A stretch of 64,000 nt of DNA, taken from the NCBI GenBank assembly GCA_034665305.1, contig JAXDFZ010000001.1, positions 1 through 64,000 of the forward strand. The letters run 5' to 3'. The notes beneath the pieces are model-generated. The model had not been told where the DNA came from. It saw nothing but the letters and a program-made list of their open reading frames with translations, and did no database searches. A program made the position numbers and the translations under genes. This document shows positions 51,845 through 60,875 of the stretch, piece by piece. Each line of letters starts with the position of its first letter. Position 1 is the first letter of the stretch. This stretch comes from DASXRU01 sp034665305. GTDB taxonomy: Bacteria > Acidobacteriota > Blastocatellia > Pyrinomonadales > Pyrinomonadaceae.

Positions 51845-52022
51845 CGCCCTAGAGGGGCGAGATGTTTATAGACTGGCGGCCTTGTTTCAGTCCGAAGTCC
51901 GGAGGAGCGCAATCGCATTTGCCTGCCCGGCGAAGATTCCGGTGCTGGTTTTCGCTCCTGACGGAGCGAGATTCCTGGGCGATCGTTGGCAGCTATAAAC
52001 ATCTCGCTCCTCTGGAGCGAAG
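51845..52022. repeat. Dispersed element ending CTATAAACATCTCGCTCC, copy 2
   Basis: GAGGGGCGAGATGTTTATAG on the left and CTATAAACATCTCGCTCCTCTGGAGCGAA on the right are inverted copies. The right end is identical to copy 1 (23764-23792) over about 29 bases, while the middle differs except for GGAGGAGCGCAAT/GCGCTCCTCCGGAGC-like words. It sits between the FAD subunit and the membrane-protein gene. Confidence 0.85.
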
Positions 52023-52102
52023 GCGACTTCAACTCTGCACTCGGATTAAATTCACCGCGTTAGTCGTTTATCCAGCAAACCCCGAACCCCTGGAGGCGTT
52101 TC

Positions 52103-52828
52103 ATGAGCCAGAACCTACCTGAGTTCCGCAGCGGAGTAATTAAGCCGGTCGAATGTTTGAAGGAAGGCTATGCCTTAATCAAAGATCAGTACTGGCTCTT
52201 CTTCGGCATAACGGTGGTGGGAGTGTTGATCGGCGGCGCCGTGCCCGTAGTGCTGATTGGCCCAATGATGTGCGGCATTCATATGTGCTTGTTGCAGCGC
52301 ATGCGGGGCGGAAAAGTTGAGTTTGGTGATCTCTTCAAGGGCTTCGACTATTTCACGCCCAGCCTGATTGCCTCAGTGATTCAGTTTGTGCCAATAATCA
52401 TCCTCATCGTCCCCACCTATATTGCCTTCATCGTCATGGTCATGATGATGGGCGCCACCCAGGGGCGTGGGGGCGATCCGGCCGCAGGGTTAGTGCTGGT
52501 GGTTTTGATGTTCGTGGTCTTCATAGTGGTCATGGTGATCGCCGTCATAATCCAGGCGTTCTTCGTTTTTATGTATCCGCTCATCGTGGACAAAAACTTG
52601 TCCGGTGTAGATGCGGTTAAGACCAGCCTGAATGCCGCAAAGGCAAATCTCGGCGGCGTCATCGGTCTGACCTTGTTGAACTACGTGCTGACTTTTGTGG
52701 GCTTGTTGTGTTGCTATGTCGGCGCCCTGGCGGTGATTCCGATTACCATGGCTTCATACGCAGTAATTTACCGCAAGGTGTTTCCGCAGAACTTTGATCC
52801 AGTGGTTACGCCCAACTGGCAAGCCTGA
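52103..52828 (+). CDS. Integral membrane protein of unknown function
   Basis: 241 residues, GGAGG before ATG. Five or six membrane helices (WLFFGITVVGVLIGGAVPVV, PSLIASVIQFVPIIILIVP, VVLMFVVFIVVMVIAVIIQ, VLTFVGLLCCYVGALAVIP). A conserved-looking soluble loop (VDKNLSGVDAVKTSLNAAKANLGG) precedes the last helices, as in DUF975-like or related membrane proteins. It ends 3 bases before the allantoinase ATG, so it is in the purine operon and may concern transport of an intermediate, which is inference. Confidence 0.7.
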   Translation: MSQNLPEFRSGVIKPVECLKEGYALIKDQYWLFFGITVVGVLIGGAVPVVLIGPMMCGIHMCLLQRMRGGKVEFGDLFKGFDYFTPSLIASVIQFVPIIILIVPTYIAFIVMVMMMGATQGRGGDPAAGLVLVVLMFVVFIVVMVIAVIIQAFFVFMYPLIVDKNLSGVDAVKTSLNAAKANLGGVIGLTLLNYVLTFVGLLCCYVGALAVIPITMASYAVIYRKVFPQNFDPVVTPNWQA

Positions 52829-52831
52829 GGT

Positions 52832-54250
52832 ATGTCACAAACTGATTTTGCCATTCGGGCTCGCCGCGTCGTTAGACCCGGGTTAGTTGAGCCGGCGTGC
52901 GTGCACGTTCGCGAGGGGCGAATCGACACGGTTACGGCTTTCGACGATTGTCCCTCCGGCGTGCGAGTGATCGACGTAGACGATGGCGCGGTGTTGATGC
53001 CCGGGCTTGTCGATTCGCACGTTCACATTAACGAACCGGGGCGCACTGACTGGGAAGGATTTGCCACGGCAACGCGCGCGGCGGCAGCCGGCGGAGTGAC
53101 CAGCCTGGTGGACATGCCTCTGAACAGCATTCCGCCGACGACTACATTTGCAGGGTTCCAGGCCAAACTAGCAGCGGCGCGAGATCAATGCCACGTCGAC
53201 GTGGGGTTTTGGGGCGGCGTGGTCCCCGGGAATACTTCCGAGTTGGCGCGGTTGCGGCAGGCAGGCGTAGTAGGCTTCAAATGTTTTCTGATCCATTCCG
53301 GCGTCGACGAATTCCCTAATGTGACCGAGGACGATTTACGCCAGGCCATGCCGGAGCTGGCGCGTCTGGGCGCCGTTCTGATCGTTCACGCGGAATTGCC
53401 CGGCCCGATCAGTAGGACAGGCATTCCTGCCCGTCCAGAGAAGTTCGATGGCGCGGACGATCTCAGACCACCAGGGACAGACAGGAAGGTCTGTCCTACT
53501 TCGTACGAGACTTTTCTGCGTTCGCGTCCGCGCGCCGCAGAAGACGAAGCTGTGGCACTGATGGTGCGCCTGGCGCGAGACACCGGCTGCCGGGTCCACA
53601 TCGTGCACCATTCGTCGGCCGACTCTTTGGAGTTGTTGCGTGCGGCGCGGGCCGAGGGCTTGCCGTTGACTGCTGAGACCTGTCCTCATTACCTGCATTT
53701 TGCAGCCGAAGATATCCCGGACGGAGCCACCGAGTTCAAATGCTGTCCGCCTATCCGCGAACGGGAAAATCGCGAACAGCTCTGGCAGGCGCTGTCCGAT
53801 GGCATCCTCGACATGGTGGTTTCGGATCATTCGCCGTGCCCTCCCGAATTGAAGCGCCAGGAGGAAGGCGACTTTCTGCTGGCCTGGGGCGGGATCTCGT
53901 CTTTGCAGTTGCGTCTGCCCGTCATCTGGAGTGAGGCACGACGGCGTGGTCACAGTTTAGAGAAGATCGCGGACTGGTTATGCGCGGCGCCCGCCAGGCT
54001 GGTCGGCTGGGAAGGACGCAAGGGCGCGATTGCGACCGGCTACGACGCCGACTTTGTAATCTGGAATCCGGATGAAGAGTTTACTGTTACCGGCAGCATG
54101 ATCGAACACCGGCACCGGCTGACTCCTTACGACGGCGAACGGTTGCAGGGAGTAGTAGCAACGACATTTCTCCGGGGCACGAAGATTTATGATCGCGGAG
54201 ATTTTATTGGCCAACCGAGCGGGCAGCTTTTGCTGAGGCAGGGCGTGTAA
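52832..54250 (+). CDS. Allantoinase (amidohydrolase) with an in-frame palindromic-element insert
   Basis: 472 residues. The amidohydrolase metal sites are intact: DSHVHINEPGRTDWEG near 62-75, the carboxylated-Lys region GFKCFLIHSG near 150, IVHAELPG near 187, HIVHHSSADS near 252 and VVSDHSPC near 330. It hydrolyses allantoin to allantoate. Codons 194-223 (SRTGIPARPEKF...RKVCPT) are encoded by a 90-bp dispersed palindrome inserted exactly in frame, in the loop after a metal-binding His; without it the alignment to other allantoinases is continuous. The allantoicase gene follows 18 bases later. Confidence 0.92.
   Translation: MSQTDFAIRARRVVRPGLVEPACVHVREGRIDTVTAFDDCPSGVRVIDVDDGAVLMPGLVDSHVHINEPGRTDWEGFATATRAAAAGGVTSLVDMPLNSIPPTTTFAGFQAKLAAARDQCHVDVGFWGGVVPGNTSELARLRQAGVVGFKCFLIHSGVDEFPNVTEDDLRQAMPELARLGAVLIVHAELPGPISRTGIPARPEKFDGADDLRPPGTDRKVCPTSYETFLRSRPRAAEDEAVALMVRLARDTGCRVHIVHHSSADSLELLRAARAEGLPLTAETCPHYLHFAAEDIPDGATEFKCCPPIRERENREQLWQALSDGILDMVVSDHSPCPPELKRQEEGDFLLAWGGISSLQLRLPVIWSEARRRGHSLEKIADWLCAAPARLVGWEGRKGAIATGYDADFVIWNPDEEFTVTGSMIEHRHRLTPYDGERLQGVVATTFLRGTKIYDRGDFIGQPSGQLLLRQGV
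53411..53500. repeat. Dispersed palindromic element inside the allantoinase gene, copy B
   Basis: AGTAGGACAGGCATTCCTGC on the left and AGGTCTGTCCTACT on the right form inverted ends of the same family as 40229-40305. The length is 90 bases, divisible by three, without in-frame stops, and it falls between codons 193 and 224. The inner loop (GAAGTTCGATGGCGCGG) differs from that of copy A. Confidence 0.88.
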
Positions 54251-54268
54251 TTATCTGCTGTAGGAGAA

Positions 54269-55267
54269 ATGATGGACTTCACTGAATTAATCGATCTCGC
54301 TTCAGAACGTTTGGGCGGCGCAGTTTTGGTTGCGAATGATGAATTCTTCGCGCCCAAGGAGGATCTGCTAAAACCCGGCGCGGCGATCTTCATCGAAGGC
54401 AAGTACACGGACCGTGGCAAGTGGATGGACGGGTGGGAAACCCGCCGCCGGCGTACGCCCGGGTTGGACTGGTGCATTATTCGGCTTGGTCTCCCGGGGT
54501 TTATCCGCGGTGTCGTGGTCGACACCAGCCACTTCAAAGGAAACTATCCTGAGCAGTGTTCACTTGAAGCCTGTTCGATTAAGGGCGTACCCTCGGTCGA
54601 AGAACTAACTGGGGAAAAACTGCAGTGGACTGAAATACTTCCCCTTAGCAATCTGAACGGTGATTCTCAAAATCCATTCGCGATAGACAACAGCCACCGC
54701 TTTACGCATTTGCGCTTCAAGATTTATCCGGACGGTGGCGTCGCGCGGCTAAGAGTTTACGGAGAGGTCGCACCCGATTGGGTGACACTGGAGAGTATCG
54801 GGGGCCAGATCGACTTAGCGGCAGTTGAGAATGGCGGCCTGGTGCTGGCGTGCAGCGACATGTTCTTTGGCCATCGTCACAACTTGATCATGCCGGGACG
54901 CGCACTGAATATGAGCGACGGATGGGAAACCAAACGCCGGCGTGGTCCGGGGCACGATTGGGTGATCATCAAATTGGGAAAGCGCGGGCGCGTTCAACGC
55001 GTCGAAGTCGATACGGCCTACTTCAAGGGAAACTGCCCTGAGAGTTGTTCCCTCGGGGCCAGCAATGCGGGCGACATAGCGATCGAGACGATTGTGGATC
55101 CATCGATGATGTGGCGCGAGGTGCTACCCCGCACCAAACTGCAACCGCACACACGACATTTTTTTGCCGACGAGGTTATCGACGCCGGCCCGGCAACTCA
55201 CCTGGTCTTCAATATTTTTCCTGACGGCGGCGTCAGCCGCTTGCGGGTGTGGGGGAGTGTTGAGTAG
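54269..55267 (+). CDS. alc: Allantoicase
   Basis: 332 residues, the usual length. Two homologous halves both carry the family core: DGWETRRRRTPGLDWCIIRLG near 50-70 and DGWETKRRRGPGHDWVIIKLG near 215-235, each followed by VDTSHFKGN or VDTAYFKGN. It splits allantoate to urea and ureidoglycolate. Two ATGs lie in a row (54269 and 54272); GTAGGAG is upstream. Its stop is only four bases from the stop of the convergent PBP gene. Confidence 0.95.
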   Translation: MMDFTELIDLASERLGGAVLVANDEFFAPKEDLLKPGAAIFIEGKYTDRGKWMDGWETRRRRTPGLDWCIIRLGLPGFIRGVVVDTSHFKGNYPEQCSLEACSIKGVPSVEELTGEKLQWTEILPLSNLNGDSQNPFAIDNSHRFTHLRFKIYPDGGVARLRVYGEVAPDWVTLESIGGQIDLAAVENGGLVLACSDMFFGHRHNLIMPGRALNMSDGWETKRRRGPGHDWVIIKLGKRGRVQRVEVDTAYFKGNCPESCSLGASNAGDIAIETIVDPSMMWREVLPRTKLQPHTRHFFADEVIDAGPATHLVFNIFPDGGVSRLRVWGSVE

Positions 55268-55271
55268 AGCG

Positions 55272-57827
55272 CTACCTGGTCCACTCGGGTGGATTCAAAC
55301 GCATATCGTTGACCAGTACTGATCTTCCACGCGTATTTTCATCCACCCGGGTCGTGCGCAGCTTTTGCAAAACTGAGTGAATGTCCTCAATGGTTCGCGA
55401 GTCACGCCGCTTGCTTGACGCCGGACTATTGCTCGCAATTTGCGGCTCAATGAATTCAGCCGGCATAGCCCGTTCCGGCGATTCACTGAAGTCGAAATAT
55501 CTGTGATGGCGATAGCACTCCGCCGAAGGCATCAGTGAAGCAGTAATCGCGACTCGCTCGCGTTGCGGACAGGCGGCCGAAGCGAGCAACCCTGTTTCCG
55601 GATCGATGTCCAGCAATTCTATTCCCGCCGGTCGCGCAAAAGCCTCGCCACCCAGTTCCGGTCGCATTTCGAGGGCGCTCTTCATAAATTCCAGCCATAC
55701 GGGCAGCGCCGCTTCTGCGCCAGTCAACCCCAACTGCTGATTGTCATCGAATCCCATCCAGACCGCGCAGACGAGGTTAGGCGTGTAACCGACGAACCAT
55801 CCGTCTCGTGATGTGCCGGTCTTGCCGGCCACCGCAGTTTGTTGCAGCAGGCCCCGCGCGGAACGGCCAGTGCCGTGATCGATTACATCAGCCAGCATGT
55901 CCGTAATCATGTATGCCGTCTCTGGCCGGATGATACGTGCGTCAGCACCGCCGGATAAGTTTGCGACGCTGCTGTTGTCAGACGTTAGGCCCGGTCGCTC
56001 TTCCGTTGTGGCAATCACGCGCGGTTGTACGCGCCGTCCCCCATTAGCAAACGTCGCGTACGCGGCGGCGATTTCCAGCGGCGTCACTTCCGTCGTGCCC
56101 AGGGCCAGCGCCGGATACGGGGCCGGGCGTTTCAGTCCAAAGTCTGCCGCCGTGTCCGCGACGTAGCTGAGGCCAACGCGCGTGGCCACATCGACCGTGA
56201 CGACGTTCAGCGAGTTGACCAACCCGGCCCGCATCGGAACATAGCGCATTGAATAAGCGCCGCCATAGTTGGCGGGACGGTATACGGCCTTGTGATCGTA
56301 CGAGAATGCACGCGGCGCGTCCGAGAATGGCATAAGCGGCGACATGCCGCTTTCCAACGCTGCTGCGTAAACAAAAGGCTTGAAAACTGAACCCGGCTGC
56401 CGCCGCGCATCCGTCGAACGATTGAGCTGCGAGTCGTTATAGTTTTGTCCCCCCACCATCGCCAGCACGTTTCCCGTTTTAGGATCGAGTGCGACCAGCG
56501 CCGCCTGCGGTTTGACGCCGCGCTTTTCATAAACCTTTTTCAGATCATTCAAGCGGCGTTGTACGGCAGTCTCCGCAGCCTGTTGTAAATCCATTTCCAG
56601 CGTCGTGAAGGTTGGCAGTTCCGTTTGCCGCGTCTCTGCAGGGTCTTCGCTCTCACCGGCGACGCGGTTCACGTAATCAACGAAGAAGGGCGCCAGCGAT
56701 CCTGCTGCATCCGTCGCGGGAGAAATTACGAGAGGTTCGCGGGCCGCGGTGGCGGCCTGGTCCAGGGTGATGACACTGTCACGCACCATCGTGCCCAGCA
56801 CCGTGTTGCGTCTTTGCTGCGCGGCGTGGCCGTAGTGGACCGGGGAATAACGCGTGGGGCTCTGAATCAATCCCGCGATGGTGGCTGATTCGCTGAGCGA
56901 GAGGTCTTTCAAATCCTTGCCAAAGTAAATGCGCGCCGCCTGATTTACGCCGCGAATGCCGGCGCCATTGCGCTGGCCCAGATAAACTTCATTGCAGTAG
57001 AGCGCAAAAATATCCTGTTTGGAAAACCGCCGCTCGATGGTGAAAGCCAGCATGGCTTCCGCAAACTTGCGCCGCAGCGTGCGCTCCGGGGTCAGATAAG
57101 TGTTCTTCACCAGTTGCTGTGTGATGGTAGAGCCGCCCTGGCCCATCCGTTCATCGCCGGCGTTGCGTAGTAGGGCGCGGGCCACTCCAAAGAAATCAAC
57201 CCCCGAGTGTTCAAAGAAGCGACGATCCTCAATCGATAAGATCGCCTGGACGAGGGTCGGAGGAATTTCGCCGTAGCTTAGCGCCGTCCGTTTCCCTGTC
57301 TTCATTGTCAGATCGTTAGTCAGCGCTTCCGGCTCGAGCGTGAATGAATCAAGCGTGATGCCTTCACAATCCAGCGCGGCGACATGATTAGCAGCGTCGA
57401 ACGTCACCCGCACCAACGCGGGAAAGCTGGAACTGGTTTTGTTGGGTCGAATCTCGACGGCGCCTTGCGCAGCAACGAAACTGCCGCTCCAAACTTCGCT
57501 GGCGTTAGTTTCGATGTAGCCTGAGCGTCGCAGTAACGACACTAGCGCGTCCGGTGACAGTCGCTGGCCAGCGCGCAGAGTGCGCGGTGCGGCGTAGATC
57601 CCGGTGCGGCTGGTCAAATAGCCATGGGCCAAGCGCGCGTCAACCAACTTCGAATAATAGCGATATGAAGAAACGAGGAATATGAGACCCGCGACGATCA
57701 ACAGCATGAAGGCAGCGCCGACCGCGAGAATGGCGCGGCGGCGTTTCTGCCAGAACGCCTTCAAGCGCGTTGCCGGCATCCTGGCATGCTTCCGGCGATG
57801 AATCAGTGACTTGATAATTATCGGCAT
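55272..57827 (-). CDS. Class A penicillin-binding protein (transglycosylase/transpeptidase)
   Basis: About 851 residues from ATG 57827; a second in-frame ATG lies 16 codons later. Basic cytoplasmic tail, one membrane helix (AILAVGAAFMLLIVAGLIFL), a UB2H-like region, then the GT51 domain (EDRRFFEHSGVDFFG, QGGSTITQQLVKNTYL, RKFAEAMLAFTIER) and the transpeptidase with SVFKPF (active Ser), SLN and AGKTGTSRDGW (KTG). It builds peptidoglycan at the inner membrane. PBP1b-like by layout. Stand-alone gene, convergent with allantoicase. Confidence 0.94.
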   Translation of the reverse strand: MPIIIKSLIHRRKHARMPATRLKAFWQKRRRAILAVGAAFMLLIVAGLIFLVSSYRYYSKLVDARLAHGYLTSRTGIYAAPRTLRAGQRLSPDALVSLLRRSGYIETNASEVWSGSFVAAQGAVEIRPNKTSSSFPALVRVTFDAANHVAALDCEGITLDSFTLEPEALTNDLTMKTGKRTALSYGEIPPTLVQAILSIEDRRFFEHSGVDFFGVARALLRNAGDERMGQGGSTITQQLVKNTYLTPERTLRRKFAEAMLAFTIERRFSKQDIFALYCNEVYLGQRNGAGIRGVNQAARIYFGKDLKDLSLSESATIAGLIQSPTRYSPVHYGHAAQQRRNTVLGTMVRDSVITLDQAATAAREPLVISPATDAAGSLAPFFVDYVNRVAGESEDPAETRQTELPTFTTLEMDLQQAAETAVQRRLNDLKKVYEKRGVKPQAALVALDPKTGNVLAMVGGQNYNDSQLNRSTDARRQPGSVFKPFVYAAALESGMSPLMPFSDAPRAFSYDHKAVYRPANYGGAYSMRYVPMRAGLVNSLNVVTVDVATRVGLSYVADTAADFGLKRPAPYPALALGTTEVTPLEIAAAYATFANGGRRVQPRVIATTEERPGLTSDNSSVANLSGGADARIIRPETAYMITDMLADVIDHGTGRSARGLLQQTAVAGKTGTSRDGWFVGYTPNLVCAVWMGFDDNQQLGLTGAEAALPVWLEFMKSALEMRPELGGEAFARPAGIELLDIDPETGLLASAACPQRERVAITASLMPSAECYRHHRYFDFSESPERAMPAEFIEPQIASNSPASSKRRDSRTIEDIHSVLQKLRTTRVDENTRGRSVLVNDMRLNPPEWTR

Positions 57828-58021
57828 TGGTTTCAAATCTTTGACTACGGCTCAGCAAGGTCGCCCCGGTTGGACACATACACGTCCGTCCCCGGCTTAA
57901 CTCGAAGCCTCCGGCCTGCTCACTTATTCAACCTATGTCGTTTATAAAGTCGTAATGGGGGTTGGATTCTCTGCGGAGACGATGCCTGGCGAGCGAAACC
58001 GGGGAAGCGACGATCCCAATT

Positions 58022-58126
58022 CTAATTTCCTGATAGCTGGGAAAGCGCCGCAGTGGAAACCGCTAGAGTTATCAATACAAAAACAATTATTGCGAGTTCC
58101 AGAACGCTGCTCGTCAAATCTCTCAT
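58022..58126 (-). CDS. Candidate 34-residue single-span membrane peptide
   Basis: Minus strand, GGGGTGA about 3 bases before ATG as a weak ribosome site. The product is MRDLTSSVLELAIIVFVLITLAV followed by STAALSQLSGN, split here for length, one clean membrane helix with short polar ends. It lies 195 bases upstream of the PBP gene on the same strand. It could be a small membrane regulator or chance. No family was recognised. Confidence 0.35.
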   Translation of the reverse strand: MRDLTSSVLELAIIVFVLITLAVSTAALSQLSGN

Positions 58127-58299
58127 GTTTCACCCCCGTGCTCGTTTACGTTTGATCAGGCTGTTGGCAAACGTTGTACCAGAAGGGAAACACCGGATTC
58201 GGAGCAAACGCGAGCGTGGGATGGCGAAGATTGTTGGGAAAGCTTACACGCTTGCACGACTTTGCACAGAAAGTAGCGTACATGAGTCCCCGGTAGCGG

Positions 58300-58565
58300 A
58301 CGCCTGAAAATAGCCCGGCGATTCATCGCTGGGAATGTCAGATGTTAAGGGGCGCAGTCCGTGAAGCGGACGGCTGAAAAAATAGATTTCTGCTCGCGTT
58401 CGTTCTGCGTCCGCTTTACGGACTGCGAATCCTTCTGCTCTGAACGGGCAGTAGCCCGACCGTAAGGGGGGGCTCCGGTGGAGTGCATTCGAGAGGGAGC
58501 CCTCCCTCACGGTCGGGCTACTGCCTCGCTAACGCGTACTATCATTCGTCCGCTTCGCGGACTGA
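58300..58565. repeat. Cluster of palindromic elements
   Basis: CGCAGTCCGTGAAGCGGAC (58351) pairs with GTCCGCTTTACGGACTGCG near 58410. GGCAGTAGCCCGACCGTAAGG (58447) pairs with CTCACGGTCGGGCTACTGCC ending at 58526. Further CGTCCGCTTCGCGGAC words follow. They fill the 3' side of the gap before the patatin gene end; the rest of 57840-58290 shows only the small candidate peptide. Confidence 0.75.
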
Positions 58566-58600
58566 TAAAGCGACTCTTCGCGCGAAGCGTGTTTGCAGGA

Positions 58601-59494
58601 CTAGCGCGCAGGTGTTTGTTTCTTGGGAGCAGCACCGGGCTGCCGGCGATAGCGACGCAGTTGATACCAACGAGAAGAAGGTGGCTGGGAACTTTGCAGC
58701 AGAGCTTTTATTTCGTCAATTACCATGATGGCCGCATCGTAGCCGGCCGTGATCAGTTCGTCGGCCCGGTTCATCTCATCCCAACGGATATGACCCACTA
58801 AGGGACGGATGACGACGTCGGCAGATCTCAATTCATAAATAGAGGCGGTCCGCTGCACCACCATCATAGTTTGCAGCAGGATGCCGACGACCGAATGCGG
58901 TGGCCCCAGGAACTTTGCGCCTTCAGAGTTCACATCCACGGCAATGACGAGATCCGCGCCCAGATCACGCGCCTGAGTCACCGGAATGTTTGCCACCAGA
59001 CCGCCGTCCACCAACTGGCGGCCATCGGGATCGGTCACTGGAATGTACCAGCCGGGCACGCAACAACTGGCGCGAATGGCGAACGGCAGATCACCATGCC
59101 CGCTCATCACCACGGCGGCGCCGGAATTCAGATCGGTGGCCACAGCGGCGAAGGGAATCTTCAAATCTTCAAACCGGGTCACGGGCAAGTGCGCGCGTAG
59201 CAACTCTTCCATGCGCGCGTTGGATTGCACCCCGAGACGTGAAAGCGTCAGGCGCCCGACGTGCCGCCAGTGCAATCCGCGGGCAATGTTTTCCGCTTCG
59301 GCAACCGTCAGCCCGGCGGCATAGACGCCGCCTACGAGGGCGCCCGCCGAAGTGCCGCTGATGTAATCGATGGGAATCCCGTGTTCTTCAAGTGCGCGCA
59401 GCACGCCCACATGGGCCATGCCGCGCGCGGCGCCACCCGAAAGCGCGAGACCCAGACGCGGTACTTTTTTGATGGAATTGGATCGAGGGGCCAT
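58601..59494 (-). CDS. Patatin-like phospholipase (RssA-like)
   Basis: 297 residues. The patatin catalytic motifs are clear: the glycine-rich oxyanion loop SGGAARGMAHVGVLRAL near 20-35, nucleophile GTSAGALVGG near 50-60 (G-x-S-x-G) and the dyad DGGLVANIP near 170. It should be a lipid acyl hydrolase. No signal peptide or membrane helix. It is monocistronic, between two repeat-rich gaps. The closest well-known analogue is E. coli RssA; the name is by resemblance only. Confidence 0.93.
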   Translation of the reverse strand: MAPRSNSIKKVPRLGLALSGGAARGMAHVGVLRALEEHGIPIDYISGTSAGALVGGVYAAGLTVAEAENIARGLHWRHVGRLTLSRLGVQSNARMEELLRAHLPVTRFEDLKIPFAAVATDLNSGAAVVMSGHGDLPFAIRASCCVPGWYIPVTDPDGRQLVDGGLVANIPVTQARDLGADLVIAVDVNSEGAKFLGPPHSVVGILLQTMMVVQRTASIYELRSADVVIRPLVGHIRWDEMNRADELITAGYDAAIMVIDEIKALLQSSQPPSSRWYQLRRYRRQPGAAPKKQTPAR

Positions 59495-59514
59495 AGCAGC
59501 TTGGCACAGTTCTG

Positions 59515-59700
59515 GTGCCGGCGGCTTTGCCGCAGCCCAGTGCGGAAAAGCTCTGCCTTTCCGATAGGGTTGGTTTGCTTGAGGCTGCGCCTCAAAAATG
59601 AAGGCAAAGCCTCCATCACTTTAAGAGACTGGAGGCGGAAAGCCATAGGCTGTCCGCACTGTGCGGCGGCAGAGCCGCTCATCACAGGCATCACTTCGAG
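59515..59700. repeat. Palindromic element CGGCGGCTTTGCCGC type
   Basis: CCGGCGGCTTTGCCGCAGCCCAGTGCGGA on the left pairs with TCCGCACTGTGCGGCGGCAGAGCCGC on the right, with inner words GAGGCTGCGCCTC and AGGCAAAGCCT. The following 59700-59880 has three near-copies of GCCAGTCACTTGC, a short direct-repeat run, and no gene. Confidence 0.65.
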
Positions 59701-59888
59701 CCCAATCAATCTACTACTTCAGGTCAAGTCCTGTCTTGCAACTCCTTGCCGGTCACTTGCGATTCCCTGCCAGTCACTTGCAAGGCCCTTATGGGGAATC
59801 GCCAGTGACTAAGCCAAAATCGGTAGTGCTCCGTTAGTGTGTTGCTGAGATCGGAGTGGCGCCAAGTCGCAGACGTCGCGACCGTTAA

Positions 59889-60050
59889 GCTCCGTAGGAG
59901 CAGGATGTTTCCAGGAACTACTGGGTACTAACGACTCTAGCTCCGTAGGAGCGAAATGTGAGTCAGCCGATAATGTTTCGCTCCTACGGAGCTTGCGGGA
60001 TTTATCTTTGGCCCCTTTGTCTATAAACATTTCGTCCCTACGGGACAAAG
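59889..60050. repeat. Dispersed element ending CTATAAACATTTCGTCCC, copy 3 (diverged)
   Basis: The ends GCTCCGTAGGAGCAGGATGTTTCC and CTATAAACATTTCGTCCCTACGGGAC resemble those of the copies at 23621 and 51845, but with several changes and extra copies of GCTCCGTAGGAGCGAAATGT inside. It lies in the gene-free 59495-60179 stretch before the SurA-like gene end; nothing else was recognised there. Confidence 0.75.
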
Positions 60051-60179
60051 AACGCTTTCAGCAAGCACTTTGTTGACCCGGACAAGAGCAACTCACTAAC
60101 GGAGCAGTATCAAAATCGCATTCCTTGCTTCAGAAACTTCTATTTTGCTCAGCAACTCGGCCAATCGAGCGGCTCCGAA

Positions 60180-60827
60180 CTAGATCGGATTCAAAATCAC
60201 GATTTCCGCACGGTCGCGCAGGCTATCGATGAAGGCGTCTGTCTCCGATTCGATCTTACTTTCGGTGAGGAGCTTTTCGATCCGGGCGCTCGCTTCTTCC
60301 AGCTTGGGAACGATGCGGCCGTGGCTTCTTTCCTGAGGCGCGAAAACTTCGTTGTAATAGTCGGCAACGTCCTTTTGCGTGATCAGCACAAAAGCGCGAA
60401 AACGAAAATCCAGATACTTCTCCATCGCCAGACGGTCGCTAATGATGTCGTTCAGTCGCGCGCTCGTAAGGCCAACCTTTGCCATGCGCGTCTCCAATTC
60501 GCCGGGACCAAAGTACCGTGCCAACTCATCACGCGCCGCCTTCACTTCATCCGGCGAAGGAGCGCTGGTGGGAAGCTTGATGGCTTCCTGCAGAATCAAA
60601 TGCTGATCCTCCAACAGGCGCAACGCTTTGTTCAGTTCGTCAGAAGTAGGTTTGGTCAGAGAGCTCGAAGGCTGCAGCGCTAACTGCCAGAGCAAATCTG
60701 AATAGGTGATGAGTTCCGGCCGCACGCCACTATTCACCGTCGCCACCATTTTGTCAGCGATAGTCTGCGCCTGCGTAGCGGGGGAAAGAGTCAAAAGGGT
60801 AAGAGGGAGCAGAAACAGAATTCTCAA
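60180..60827 (-). CDS. SurA-like periplasmic chaperone / peptidyl-prolyl isomerase N-domain protein
   Basis: 215 residues if it starts at the in-frame TTG at 60827, which begins a signal peptide (MRILFLLPLTLLTLSPATQAQ). A longer frame reaches 61028 but its first 67 codons lie over a palindromic element and look unlike protein. The body (ITYSDLLWQLALQ, DEVKAARDELARYFG, RLAMEKYLDFRFRAFVLIT) matches the SurA N-terminal helical domain; no parvulin domain follows. It lies directly downstream of bamA on the same strand, so a role in escorting outer-membrane proteins is likely. Confidence 0.78.
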   Translation of the reverse strand: MRILFLLPLTLLTLSPATQAQTIADKMVATVNSGVRPELITYSDLLWQLALQPSSSLTKPTSDELNKALRLLEDQHLILQEAIKLPTSAPSPDEVKAARDELARYFGPGELETRMAKVGLTSARLNDIISDRLAMEKYLDFRFRAFVLITQKDVADYYNEVFAPQERSHGRIVPKLEEASARIEKLLTESKIESETDAFIDSLRDRAEIVILNPI

Positions 60828-60875
60828 GGCTGCCGCTTGTCCGATTCGAGATCTTAACAACTTTGAAGAGCGACA

